Source of the DNA: Thermococcus sp. 18S1
GTDB lineage: Archaea; Methanobacteriota_B; Thermococci; Thermococcales; Thermococcaceae
Reading direction: 5' to 3'
Length of the DNA stretch: 64,000 nucleotides
NCBI RefSeq assembly: GCF_012027645.1
Contig: NZ_SNUU01000001.1
Location: forward strand, 930,001 to 994,000
A program made the translations under genes and the position numbers. This document shows positions 16,532 to 23,829 of this stretch, one piece after another. The notes under the pieces were generated by a model that was not told where the DNA came from, searched no databases, and saw only the letters and a program-made list of their open reading frames with translations. The first letter of the stretch is position 1, and each line of letters opens with the position of its first letter.

Positions 16532-17164
16532 TCAGCTCCCTCCGCAGTTAATGGGTGCGTCGTCAGCGGGCCAGGCCTTCACGGTTATGGTCACGTCGTA
16601 GCTGCCCAGGCTGTTGCCGGCTGCCAGTTCCATGCCCACACCAAGGGCCTCTCCGGGCTCAAGGTAGAAGCAGACGTCTCCAGCTGCGGTGTCCGAGTTG
16701 TACGGAATAGCGTTGCCGTTGGTTATGTACATGTTCTCACCAGGGTCGTAGAATGAGACCTTGCCGGGATCCGAGGATATAACCTCGACGACTATGGTCA
16801 TGTCTTCCCAGAGGTGGTTGCTCACGTTAAAGACATGGTCGAAGTTGTACCTGCTCTGCGGGCTCAGGCCAATTCCCTTGCCTGTGTACCCATCGAGCTC
16901 TCCCTCGTACTCAGCCCAGTTCGGGTCGTCGTGTCCGGGCCAGTTCGGGTTGTTCTCTGAGAAATCAATAACAAGTTGCCCCCCATCGTTGATGTACGCG
17001 TAGGGCTGGACTGGCGTCAGGTCGATGAGCTCGGTGTCGTCAGGAACGACGGCAATGTGTGAGCTCCTCTGGACGCGGTAGTCCCTGAAGGTCGCGCTCG
17101 TGCCCAAAGCAAAGGCCGCCGCGATCATCAGCCCCAGCATACCGAGGGCCAAAATTTTCTTCAT
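16532..17164 (-). CDS. DUF1102-type secreted filament-like subunit (paralogue 1, first gene)
   Basis: Protein of 210 residues starting at the ATG at 17164, which follows GGGAGGAAAACACC; the longer upstream frame has no leader or ribosome site. Leader MKKILALGMLGLMIAAAFAL, then GTSATFRDYRVQRSSHIAVV. It shares PVQPYAYINDGGQLVIDF and the VFNVSNHLWEDMTI segment with paralogue 2, and has an extra loop (about 75-95) rich in Asp, Asn and Trp. As the first gene with the best ribosome site, it is the likely major subunit. Confidence 0.77.
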   Translation of the reverse strand: MKKILALGMLGLMIAAAFALGTSATFRDYRVQRSSHIAVVPDDTELIDLTPVQPYAYINDGGQLVIDFSENNPNWPGHDDPNWAEYEGELDGYTGKGIGLSPQSRYNFDHVFNVSNHLWEDMTIVVEVISSDPGKVSFYDPGENMYITNGNAIPYNSDTAAGDVCFYLEPGEALGVGMELAAGNSLGSYDVTITVKAWPADDAPINCGGS

Positions 17165-17197
17165 GGTGTTTTCCTCCCAAATATCAAATTGGCATCC

Positions 17198-17230
17198 CTC
17201 GGCACCGTCACTTGGCGGCACGTCACCGAG
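17198..17230 (-). other. Possible 5' UTR stem-loop before the filament-like operon
   Basis: On the minus strand CTCGG (17230-17226) can pair with CCGAG (17202-17198), enclosing an inner CCG/CGG stem. It lies between the likely TATA box (ACTATATATC, 17258-17267) and the first gene's ribosome site, in a leader of about 70 nt. The leader is long for this organism, so mRNA stabilisation or regulation is possible; no known riboswitch is recognised. Confidence 0.35.
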
Positions 17231-17257
17231 ACACTTGTACCTTATTAGGATGCTTCT

Positions 17258-17267
17258 GATATATAGT
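17258..17267 (-). promoter_or_regulatory. Promoter of the filament-like operon
   Basis: ACTATATATC on the minus strand is a good archaeal TATA box. Transcription would begin near 17237, about 73 nt before the first ATG. It lies between the operon and the divergent-looking but same-strand regulator pair, so the operon can be expressed separately from those regulators. Confidence 0.5.
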
Positions 17268-17356
17268 AAATTCCGGGTTACTGCATGGTAATGCCTCATT
17301 ACCTGAAGCAGAACCGCTTCAACTGATTAGAAAAACCCAATTAGAGCCTCATTGGG

Positions 17357-17791
17357 CTAGATCAACCTGCTTATCTTTCTGTGATGCACTATGCTGATGG
17401 CCAGATATACGATGGCCGCGAGGAGCAGGGGCAGGTTCCCTAAATACCAACCGGCCGCTATGAATATCAGCGAGGTACCCATGTAGAAGGCGCTCCAGCT
17501 GATGTCGTGTTTCTTCACAACTTCCATGTACACGGTAACATCTTCCGGGATTTTCAGGAGCGTAACAACGCCGTGGTTGAATGCTACGACGCCCTCCCTC
17601 TCAAGTTTGGGAATGTGCGTCTGCATCAGGCTGACGTACACGCTTTTCCTGTGTCTCCGGTCAGTGTCACCTTCTTTCTCTGCAATGTACTCAACGAGGT
17701 CCCTGAGCTCTGCTCGTCCATCGCTCTTCTGGAGGAACTCTATCATGAGCATCCTTCTATCGTTGCCAAGTATTGCAGTCGTTGCCCCCAT
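17357..17791 (-). CDS. Winged-helix protein with two C-terminal membrane helices (DUF7344-like)
   Basis: Protein of 144 residues. Residues about 8-85 form a winged helix (MLMIEFLQKSDGRAELRDLV then KSVYVSLMQTHIPKLEREGVV). Two short membrane helices follow (about 100-117 and 120-135). This is the layout of the archaeal DUF7344 family, membrane-tethered DNA-binding proteins. It starts 4 nt after the small HTH gene and lies about 190 nt upstream of the filament-like operon. Control of that operon is inferred. Confidence 0.7.
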   Translation of the reverse strand: MGATTAILGNDRRMLMIEFLQKSDGRAELRDLVEYIAEKEGDTDRRHRKSVYVSLMQTHIPKLEREGVVAFNHGVVTLLKIPEDVTVYMEVVKKHDISWSAFYMGTSLIFIAAGWYLGNLPLLLAAIVYLAISIVHHRKISRLI

Positions 17792-17795
17792 ATTA

Positions 17796-18011
17796 TCACC
17801 GCAAGCGATAATGTTTGCGCTTATTCCCGTTGGTGTAGAAAGCTTCCACCTTCTTTTGCTGGATCATCTTCCTGAGGGTTCTCTCCACTTTCTGTCTCGT
17901 GCAGTCGAGCCCCTTTTCGTTGAGGAACCTCGTCAGAAATGCCACGCTCAACGAGCCGTGTACCCTGAGCAGGTTCGTGATTTCACTCTCCAAGCTGACG
18001 GTGCTGCTCAT
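17796..18011 (-). CDS. Small winged-helix DNA-binding protein
   Basis: Protein of 71 residues that is little more than one winged helix: SLSVAFLTRFLNEKGLDCTR and KVERTLRKMIQQKKVEAFYT, ending in a basic KRKHYRLR. GGAGGTGAGGGC precedes the ATG. Likely promoters lie at about 18049-18058 (CTTTTAAAG) and 18073-18085 on the minus strand. It is probably co-transcribed with the membrane-tethered winged-helix protein that follows. Confidence 0.7.
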   Translation of the reverse strand: MSSTVSLESEITNLLRVHGSLSVAFLTRFLNEKGLDCTRQKVERTLRKMIQQKKVEAFYTNGNKRKHYRLR

Positions 18012-18417
18012 GCCCTCACCTCCATGTTAGGCAATCCGTGTGTAACATCACTTTAAAAGTCCGCGGCATACTATTTAAGGGTTCCTAAAAAGTCCGATTT
18101 TTGAATTTTCGGCAGTTTGGTGCCGTATTCAGCTGAAATGGGTTGTATAAGTTGTTGAAACTTCTATAGGTATTCTTTCCTTTTGTTTTTAGCTGTCGTT
18201 TCTTCAAAACATCTTGGATATTATCCAATGTGCCAGAATATTTTCAATAATGTGTGGGGGCTTTCAAGGGTGCTTCCACAGAACTGCACCGGCCACAGGA
18301 TTGGGCATATGCCTTGGCAACATCACATGGTACGATCTGTGGTGTAATTTGAGGTTCGATAATGGAACTTAGAAGTGGAAGGGAAGGTGGGGTTCGAATG
18401 TCTGGAGCCCAGTTGAA
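18012..18417. other. AT-rich intergenic region without recognisable genes
   Basis: About 400 bases between the winged-helix gene and tRNA-Gln. The left part holds two TATA-like sequences for the minus-strand regulator. The rest has no ORF with a ribosome site. A short GGTTCGAAT at 18391-18399 resembles a tRNA T-loop, but no cloverleaf surrounds it. I see no CRISPR repeat. Confidence 0.5.
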
Positions 18418-18493
18418 TGGTAGCCCCGCGGGGATTCGAACCCCGGTCAAGGGATCCAGAGTCCCCTATGCTTGGCCGCTACACCACGGGGCT
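18418..18493 (-). tRNA. tRNA-Gln (CTG), CCA encoded
   Basis: The minus strand folds into a cloverleaf: acceptor AGCCCCG/CGGGGCT, anticodon stem GGGGA/TCCCT around the loop CTCTGGA (anticodon CTG) and T arm CCGGGGTTCGAATCCCCG. The A1-U72 pair is the archaeal tRNA-Gln identity element read by GatDE. CCA is encoded. There is no intron. Confidence 0.95.
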
Positions 18494-18599
18494 GTACCCG
18501 TTGATAGGTTCCGGGATGGATTTATAAATTTTATCCTTCCTTGGTCCCGTTCGCAAGGCTTATAATTTTCATCCACTTAAATGGTAACGGGTGGAACCG

Positions 18600-18857
18600 A
18601 TGGACTTCGCCCTCTTCATGGAGAGATACGGCTACAGGATTCTGGTGCTGGTTTTTGGTGCCGCAATACTTGGAATAATGCTCGCCCCCTTCGTGATGAC
18701 CTTCTGGGCCTTCAGCAGTGGCGGCGTCGCGGCGGCGGTTGTAGCGGTGCTGGTGCTGGCTGTGGGCGTTGCGTTGATGGTCGTTCCGAAGTTCTGGAAC
18801 TTCGCCGACAAGACGAGAGGGACCCATGTCATTGAGGACTGGAACGATGAAAAGTAG
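18600..18857 (+). CDS. Small two-helix membrane protein
   Basis: Protein of 85 residues starting MDFALFMERYGYRILVLVFG. It has two or three hydrophobic helices (about 14-36 and 41-64) and a short polar tail (KTRGTHVIEDWNDEK). The ATG at 18600 follows GGGTGG; a GTG at 18591 is inside that site. A TATA-like TTATAATTT lies at about 18560-18568, which would give a short leader. No family recognised and no operon partner. Confidence 0.6.
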   Translation: MDFALFMERYGYRILVLVFGAAILGIMLAPFVMTFWAFSSGGVAAAVVAVLVLAVGVALMVVPKFWNFADKTRGTHVIEDWNDEK

Positions 18858-18858
18858 C

Positions 18859-18943
18859 GCCAAACTTTGCGAAGGAAGCTTTTAGAAAAGCTTCACCAAA
18901 GAAACTTTGCTGGGTAAAGTTTCATCAAAGTTTGTGATTCTTC
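18859..18943. repeat. Dispersed palindromic repeat, tRNA-Pro side copy
   Basis: Two palindromic units in tandem. The first is the perfect palindrome AAGCTTTTAGAAAAGCTT at 18876-18893, with GCGAAGG before it and CACCAAAG after. The second, 18901-18938, pairs AAACTTTGC with GTAAAGTTT and continues CATCAAAGTTTGTGAT. Both recur in inverted form at 50969-51010 and 51077-51115, around tRNA-Asp and tRNA-Lys. Confidence 0.7.
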
Positions 18944-19163
18944 TCCCCAAAAGTGTAGCCGAAAATGGTTTGCACTGCCAAACTGCCATTTTAAGCTGGA
19001 ATTCACATTTCACAAGCGTCAAACGCGGGTTTGACTCTTAAAGCGCTCCGAAGGAGCGCGGGGAAAGTAAACTCACTCAAACAAGGTAGCTTGAACAAGG
19101 AATTGCCTCATTAAACTCCCACTCAAAAAGGCAAGCCCTCTCAAAAGAGCACTTTTGTAGAAC
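18944..19163. repeat. Hairpin-dense intergenic region between tRNA-Pro and the repeat
   Basis: A run of inverted repeats without an ORF. AAAATGG (18962) is opposite CCATTTT (18986). GTCAAAC-GCGG-GTTTGAC lies at 19018-19035, GCGCTCC-GAA-GGAGCGC at 19043-19059 and CTCT-CAAA-AGAG near 19137. All are downstream of tRNA-Pro on its strand. They could fold into a series of small stems if transcribed; no known RNA family is recognised. Confidence 0.5.
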
Positions 19164-19241
19164 TGGTGGGGCCGCCGAGATTCGAACTCGGGTCCCCGGC
19201 TCCCGAAGCCGGAAGGATAGGCCAAGCTACCCCACGGCCCC
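19164..19241 (-). tRNA. tRNA-Pro (CGG), CCA encoded
   Basis: Minus-strand cloverleaf with acceptor GGGGCCG/CGGCCCC, anticodon stem CCGGC/GCCGG around TTCGGGA (anticodon CGG), T arm with GTTCGAATC and an encoded CCA. No intron. Its 3' flank enters the hairpin-rich region. Confidence 0.95.
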
Positions 19242-19316
19242 ACTGCCCGCTGTTAAGGGACTTTGAAAGACTTATAAAGTTTACGGATTTATTCAGGTGC
19301 ACCGGAGGGAAGGACA

Positions 19317-20375
19317 GTGAAGGTTTCTGTAATCATCCCGACGTACAATGAGAAGGACAACCTGGAGGAGCTCTTTGAGAGGATAGAAGGGGCTCTAAAG
19401 GGTTATGACTACGAAATCGTCGTCGTCGATGACGATTCCCCCGATGGAACCTGGGAGTTCGCCAGGAGCCTGGCGGCAAAGTACCCCGTGAAAGTTATCC
19501 GTAGGACGGAGGAAAAGGGACTCTCCTCTGCGGTCATTAGAGGTTTCAAAGAAGCCGCCGGCGACGTCTTTGTCGTTATGGACGCCGATCTGCAGCACCC
19601 TCCAGAGGTTATTCCGAAACTCTTGAACGCCATTGAAAAAGGCGCCGACATTGCCATAGCGAGCAGGTACGTTCCCGGTGGTGGTGTTAAGAACTGGTAC
19701 TGGTACAGGAAGCTCATATCGAAGGGCGCGATAATGATAGGCCGCCTGGCGCTTCCAAAGATAAGGGACGTCAAGGACCCTGTGAGCGGCTTTTTTGCCC
19801 TCCGGAGGGATGTTGTTGAAGGAGCCGAGCTCAACCCGATAGGCTTCAAAATACTCATGGAGATTCTCATAAAGGGCAGATACAAGGAAGTCAAGGAGGT
19901 TCCCTTCACCTTTGGCCTGAGGCACGCCGGCGAGAGCAAACTGGGAACGAAGACCATGGTGAATTACCTCAAGCATGTTTACAGGCTCATGCGCTGGGAG
20001 GGCGAGCTTGACAGGCTCATCAAGTTCACCCTCGTCGGTCTCTCGGGCGTCGTGGTGAACGAGGGCTTTCTGTGGGCATTTGTGAACTTCCTCGGATGGG
20101 ACAAGATACTCGCCAACATCCCGGCGACCGAGCTGGCGATACTCAACAACTTCACCTGGAACGACCTCTGGACTTTCAGGGACCTCAAGAGAAAGCCCCT
20201 CTGGAAGAGGCTCGCCAATTTCCACGTCGCCGCCATCACGGGCGCGCTCGTCCAGTGGGTCATCTACGCGGGTCTTGTCTATCTGGGCATGAATTACCTC
20301 GTCGCGAACCTCATCGGCATAGTGGTTTCCTTCATCGTTCGCTTCCTCGTTAACCGGCACGTCACATGGGGATGA
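19317..20375 (+). CDS. Dolichol-phosphate mannosyltransferase-like GT2 with GtrA-type membrane domain
   Basis: Protein of 352 residues. The N-terminal GT2 domain (about 1-225) has VDDDSPDGT and the catalytic DADLQHPP, as in dolichol-phosphate-mannose synthase. The C-terminal ~120 residues form a four-helix GtrA-like domain (RLIKFTLVGLSGVVVNEGFL onward). The same fusion occurs in the structurally known Pyrococcus furiosus DPMS. It would transfer mannose from GDP-Man to dolichyl phosphate for N-glycosylation. The start is a GTG at 19317 after GGAGGGAAGGACA; a TATA-like CTTATAAAG lies near 19270. Confidence 0.9.
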   Translation: MKVSVIIPTYNEKDNLEELFERIEGALKGYDYEIVVVDDDSPDGTWEFARSLAAKYPVKVIRRTEEKGLSSAVIRGFKEAAGDVFVVMDADLQHPPEVIPKLLNAIEKGADIAIASRYVPGGGVKNWYWYRKLISKGAIMIGRLALPKIRDVKDPVSGFFALRRDVVEGAELNPIGFKILMEILIKGRYKEVKEVPFTFGLRHAGESKLGTKTMVNYLKHVYRLMRWEGELDRLIKFTLVGLSGVVVNEGFLWAFVNFLGWDKILANIPATELAILNNFTWNDLWTFRDLKRKPLWKRLANFHVAAITGALVQWVIYAGLVYLGMNYLVANLIGIVVSFIVRFLVNRHVTWG

Positions 20376-20496
20376 TCCTGGTGGGATTTGGGCATCCCTT
20401 TCTGTTCATTTGAATTTCTGAATGATGCGAAAGTAATTTATTGACTTGACATGCTGTTATACTTGTCAGGGGCACATCTGCTCCATCAGTCCGCTT

Positions 20497-20510
20497 AACT
20501 TTAAATACAA
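20497..20510 (+). promoter_or_regulatory. Promoter of the KaiC-like operon
   Basis: AACTTTAAATACAA is a typical TATA box; transcription would start near 20530. The ribosome site GGGAGGG lies just before the ATG at 20538, so the leader is very short. Confidence 0.55.
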
Positions 20511-20537
20511 TAGTGGTGGAATACGGGAGGGAAAGCT

Positions 20538-21251
20538 ATGTACGTTGGGGAGTTCCTCAAGAGCCTCGACAGGACATCCACCGGTGTCGCGGGGCTTGAC
20601 AATCTCATCGGCGGAGGTTTTGTTCCTGGCAGGGTTTATCTCGTCGTTGGCCCCCCTGGAAGCGGTAAGACGACCCTTGGTGTCCAGTTTCTGGTCGAGG
20701 GTGCAAGAAACGATGAGAAGGGAGTGTACATCTCAATAGTCCAGCATCCCAGAATAGTCACGCAGGACATGCTCCGCTACAACTTCGGTCTTCTGGCCCA
20801 CGTGCAGGCAAAGAGGATAGTACTCCACGACCTGGGCGAAGCGATATTCGGAGCGGGCAGGAGATTTTCCTGGAACGAGATCCTTGAGATGCTCCTCCAC
20901 ATAATCAAAGCGGAGAACGCCAGCCGCGTTGTCATCGATTCATTTACCTCCCTGGAGTACGCCGTGGTCGATCCGGAGAATAAAAGGATGGCCGTTGGAA
21001 GGTTCATCAGAAAGCTCCACGACATGGGAGTCACCTGTGTGATAATCTCCGAGATGCTCAGTTCGGAGGCTTACACTGACGAGTACTATCTGGCCGATGG
21101 GGTCATTGTAATGCACCACTTCATGAGGAACTATCAGATGGTTCGCGCGATTCAGGTTCTCAAGATGCACGGTGTCCCCCACGACAGCAACCTCAAGAAG
21201 ATACGCTTCACGGAGGAGGGGCTTGTGGTTTATCCTGAGGCCCCGTTCTGA
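20538..21251 (+). CDS. KaiC-like RecA-superfamily ATPase
   Basis: Protein of 237 residues with one KaiC domain: TGVAGLDNLIGGGFVPG near 16-32, Walker A GPPGSGKTT near 39-47 and Walker B RVVIDSFTS near 134. Archaeal single-domain KaiC-like proteins are mostly regulators of unknown target. The stop is followed by the next gene after 10 nt. The three-gene operon with a short charged protein and a peptidase is its only functional clue. Confidence 0.85.
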   Translation: MYVGEFLKSLDRTSTGVAGLDNLIGGGFVPGRVYLVVGPPGSGKTTLGVQFLVEGARNDEKGVYISIVQHPRIVTQDMLRYNFGLLAHVQAKRIVLHDLGEAIFGAGRRFSWNEILEMLLHIIKAENASRVVIDSFTSLEYAVVDPENKRMAVGRFIRKLHDMGVTCVIISEMLSSEAYTDEYYLADGVIVMHHFMRNYQMVRAIQVLKMHGVPHDSNLKKIRFTEEGLVVYPEAPF

Positions 21252-21261
21252 GGTGTCTGCG

Positions 21262-21678
21262 ATGGAAGATGAGATCCGGCGGCTCGTCAAGAGGGCCTAT
21301 GAGTTCGGCTACTTCGTCGGCTACAAAGGGCACAGCGAATGGGCCGAATGGGTGAGGAAGCGGCGGGACGAGCTCTATAAGGTAGCCGGTGATCTCGGTG
21401 CCTACGAGGCAGTTAGGGATGCCTACCTCCGGGGGAGAACTGCCGGCGCCAAAAAACGCGAGGAGGATATTAGACGGGGCCTTCTTGTGACGGATGATCG
21501 GGATAGCTCCGCACAGGGGGAGGTACCGCCAGGGGAAATTATGGAGGAGGGGTCCGCCGTGGAGGTTGAATTCACAAGGTTTGTTGAAACCGTTGGACTC
21601 CTCATGCCCCCCGACCTCCTTGACAGCCTGAGGCTCATGAGGCCTCCCAGGATGCTCCATCTGGGTGATGGGGAATGA
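21262..21678 (+). CDS. Uncharacterised 138-residue helical protein between KaiC-like ATPase and peptidase
   Basis: The ATG at 21262 follows GAGGTG; the longer upstream frame overlaps the KaiC gene and is not preferred. The first ~75 residues are helical and rich in Arg, Glu and Tyr (EDEIRRLVKRAYEFGYFVGY). A Gly/Glu-rich linker and a hydrophobic C-terminal segment (VETVGLLMPPDLLDSLRLM) follow. No family recognised. The ATGA overlap with the peptidase gene indicates coupling; it may be an adaptor for the KaiC-like ATPase. Confidence 0.6.
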   Translation: MEDEIRRLVKRAYEFGYFVGYKGHSEWAEWVRKRRDELYKVAGDLGAYEAVRDAYLRGRTAGAKKREEDIRRGLLVTDDRDSSAQGEVPPGEIMEEGSAVEVEFTRFVETVGLLMPPDLLDSLRLMRPPRMLHLGDGE

Positions 21679-23363
21679 GACGTTTCCTGAAGGAAGCCGA
21701 GGTTTTTGATCCGAACAACGTGCTGCACTATATCGCTGAGATAAGCCAGTTCCACCGCATACAGGGCTCGAAGGAGCTTCCCGAGGCGGTCCGCTTCATA
21801 CTGGAGGAGCTCCGCATCTGGGGAATCGGTGCTGACCTCTACGAGGAGACCTACGACGGCGAGAGCAGGTACCTGACGCTCAAGTCGCCGATAGCCTGGG
21901 ACGTCGTTAGGGGTGCCGTTGAGGTTCTCGGAACGACCCTGACCACAGCGGGCACTCCCCTTGTGGTCATGGCCCACTCCCCAAGCGGGAGTGCCGAGGG
22001 GGAGGTCGTTCACGTTGTCCGGGAAGATGACTGGGAAAAAGCACGGGGCAGGATAGTTTTAGTGGGACGCGAGTGGAGGGAGGCATACCGCAGGGCCAAC
22101 GAGATGGGGGCGGTCGGCTTCATGGCCTACCGTGAGGGTACTGGGGAGGAGGTGCCCTACATAGGGCTCTTCCTCACAAAGGACGACCTTGAATGGGCCA
22201 GGATTCCCGCGGTGGCCGTCCCAGAGACACTGGCCAGGAAAATCATAGGAAAGCTGAACTCAGGGGAGAGCGTGAGTGCGAGGATTGAGGTTGAGACGGT
22301 GATAAACGAGCGCCAGGTTCTTCCTATTCTCTACGCTGAGATTGGGAGGCCGCCGTTCCTTCTGCTCACCGCCCACATCTGCCATCCGAAGCCTGGAGCT
22401 AACGACAACGCGAGCGGCAGTGCGATGCTGATGGAACTGGCGCGCGTTCTGTCCCGCCTCTACGACGATTCGTTCCGCTTTGGCTTCGCGTTCCTCTGGG
22501 TTCCCGAATACTACGGAACACAGGCCTTCATCGAGCGCCACGCCGACGTGGGGAAGTACTACGCGGCCATAAACCTCGACATGGTGGCGGGCAGTCCGGA
22601 CAGGGCCGGCTCGACGATAATGCTGGTTAGAACCCCCGTCTCCCGCTTCTCGGTGGTCTCGGGGATCCTCGAGTACTACCTCGACCTGGCGAACGAGGCC
22701 GGAAAAAGCTTCTCCGGGAGCCCCCTGCCCAGGCTCAGAGTGAAGAGCTTCCCGTACGAAATGGGCAGCGACCACGACATCTTCAACTTCTTCGGAATCC
22801 CTGGGACGATGCCCATAACCTGGCCGGACCGCTTCTACCACTCCAGCGGGGACACTATTGATAAGGTCAGCAGGGAGAGCGTTGAGGTCATTGGAAGGGC
22901 CGTCCTCGCGACCGCCCTGGCCCTTGCGAAGGGTGATGGGGAGGAGCTCCAGCGCTTTGCCCGTGGATACGCGATGAAATACCTGGGTGAGCTGTCGAGG
23001 GAGAGGAAAACGGACGAGGTTGAGCGCCTTGTGATGACGGGCCTCGCCAGGGACTCGCGTTTCCTGGGCATTGAGAGCGGCCACAGGTTTGAGCCGGAGC
23101 CCTGGCTGACGTGGAAGGTCAGGGGCTTACTGTCTGAGCGCCTCATAAGGGAGGCCGACGAAAAGCTCGCCGAGGAGTTTGGTTCGCTGACCCGGGACCG
23201 GCGGGTTCTGGTGCATCTCCATGAACTGCTGATGCTCGCGGAACTCCTTCCCAGGGAGCGGGCCTTTGAGGCGCTCAGGGAGGAGTACGGGGAAATCGAT
23301 GAAGAAAAGCTGGAAAAGCTCGTGGGAATCTTGGAGGCAGCGGGAATAGTGGAGCGGGCTTAG
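21675..23363 (+). CDS. M28-like zinc aminopeptidase (DUF4910-type) with inserted PA-like domain
   Basis: Protein of 562 residues with no signal peptide, so cytoplasmic. Metal ligands of the M28 fold are visible: TAHICHPKPGANDNASG (His and Asp), EYYGTQ (Glu), NLDMVAGS (Asp) and RFYHSSGDT (His). A PA-like insert lies at about 75-195. The C-terminal ~150 residues are a helical domain ending in a winged-helix-like segment. The DUF4910/DUF2172 group of peptidases is the nearest match by motif. It overlaps the upstream gene by 4 nt and the convergent HTH gene by 4 nt. Confidence 0.75.
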   Translation: MRRFLKEAEVFDPNNVLHYIAEISQFHRIQGSKELPEAVRFILEELRIWGIGADLYEETYDGESRYLTLKSPIAWDVVRGAVEVLGTTLTTAGTPLVVMAHSPSGSAEGEVVHVVREDDWEKARGRIVLVGREWREAYRRANEMGAVGFMAYREGTGEEVPYIGLFLTKDDLEWARIPAVAVPETLARKIIGKLNSGESVSARIEVETVINERQVLPILYAEIGRPPFLLLTAHICHPKPGANDNASGSAMLMELARVLSRLYDDSFRFGFAFLWVPEYYGTQAFIERHADVGKYYAAINLDMVAGSPDRAGSTIMLVRTPVSRFSVVSGILEYYLDLANEAGKSFSGSPLPRLRVKSFPYEMGSDHDIFNFFGIPGTMPITWPDRFYHSSGDTIDKVSRESVEVIGRAVLATALALAKGDGEELQRFARGYAMKYLGELSRERKTDEVERLVMTGLARDSRFLGIESGHRFEPEPWLTWKVRGLLSERLIREADEKLAEEFGSLTRDRRVLVHLHELLMLAELLPRERAFEALREEYGEIDEEKLEKLVGILEAAGIVERA

Positions 23364-23704
23364 TTCCTGCTGGATTTGGAGCTGCTTTTCAGCTCCTGCT
23401 CCAGCTCGTTTATTCTCTTTACGAGGCTCTGCTTGATGTTTTCAAGAACTTCACTAGGAGAAACGGCGCTGTACGTGTAGCCGAGCCAGCCCTGCTCGAT
23501 TAGGGTTCTCCTCAGAATGCCCCTCCTGTAGAGGCTGAGCACATGCTCCCTGACCGAGCGTTCGCTTATCCCGAGCTCCCTCTGTATCTCTGTTATCCTC
23601 ATCGGCTCCTTTTTGTCGAGCAGAAGCCTGTAAATCCTCAGTTCAGTCTTCTTGACCCCCAGGGAACGAAGCAGTGCCTCAAGCTTTTCGTAGACATCAC
23701 TCAT
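23360..23704 (-). CDS. TrmB-like winged-helix regulator with C-terminal coiled coil
   Basis: Protein of 114 residues starting MSDVYEKLEALLRSLGV after GGTGAGCGGG; the frame continues upstream without a better start. The winged helix is at about 15-80 (KTELRIYRLLLDKKEPMRIT, then ELGISERSVREHVLSLYRRG). A coiled coil at about 90-110 (LVKRINELEQELKSS) probably dimerises it. It resembles the DNA-binding part of TrmB without the sugar-binding domain. Convergent with the peptidase; its target is unknown. Confidence 0.72.
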   Translation of the reverse strand: MSDVYEKLEALLRSLGVKKTELRIYRLLLDKKEPMRITEIQRELGISERSVREHVLSLYRRGILRRTLIEQGWLGYTYSAVSPSEVLENIKQSLVKRINELEQELKSSSKSSRN

Positions 23705-23829
23705 CCCGCTCACCTGATATTTCCATTTTCCCACCTATGAAGGATTATTTTCATATGGGTTATAAACTTTGCCCGCAGTGTTTGGAACCATTCCGTTTTC
23801 CCATGAATCCTCGTCGGAGAAAATGCTGG

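Noticed and set aside
18140..18260. GTTGAAAC-like sequence as a CRISPR repeat
   Set aside because: Single occurrence, no spacer periodicity and no cas genes in the window.
18391..18399. GGTTCGAAT next to tRNA-Gln, as a possible tRNA fragment or att site
   Set aside because: No acceptor or anticodon stem around it and no integrase in the window.
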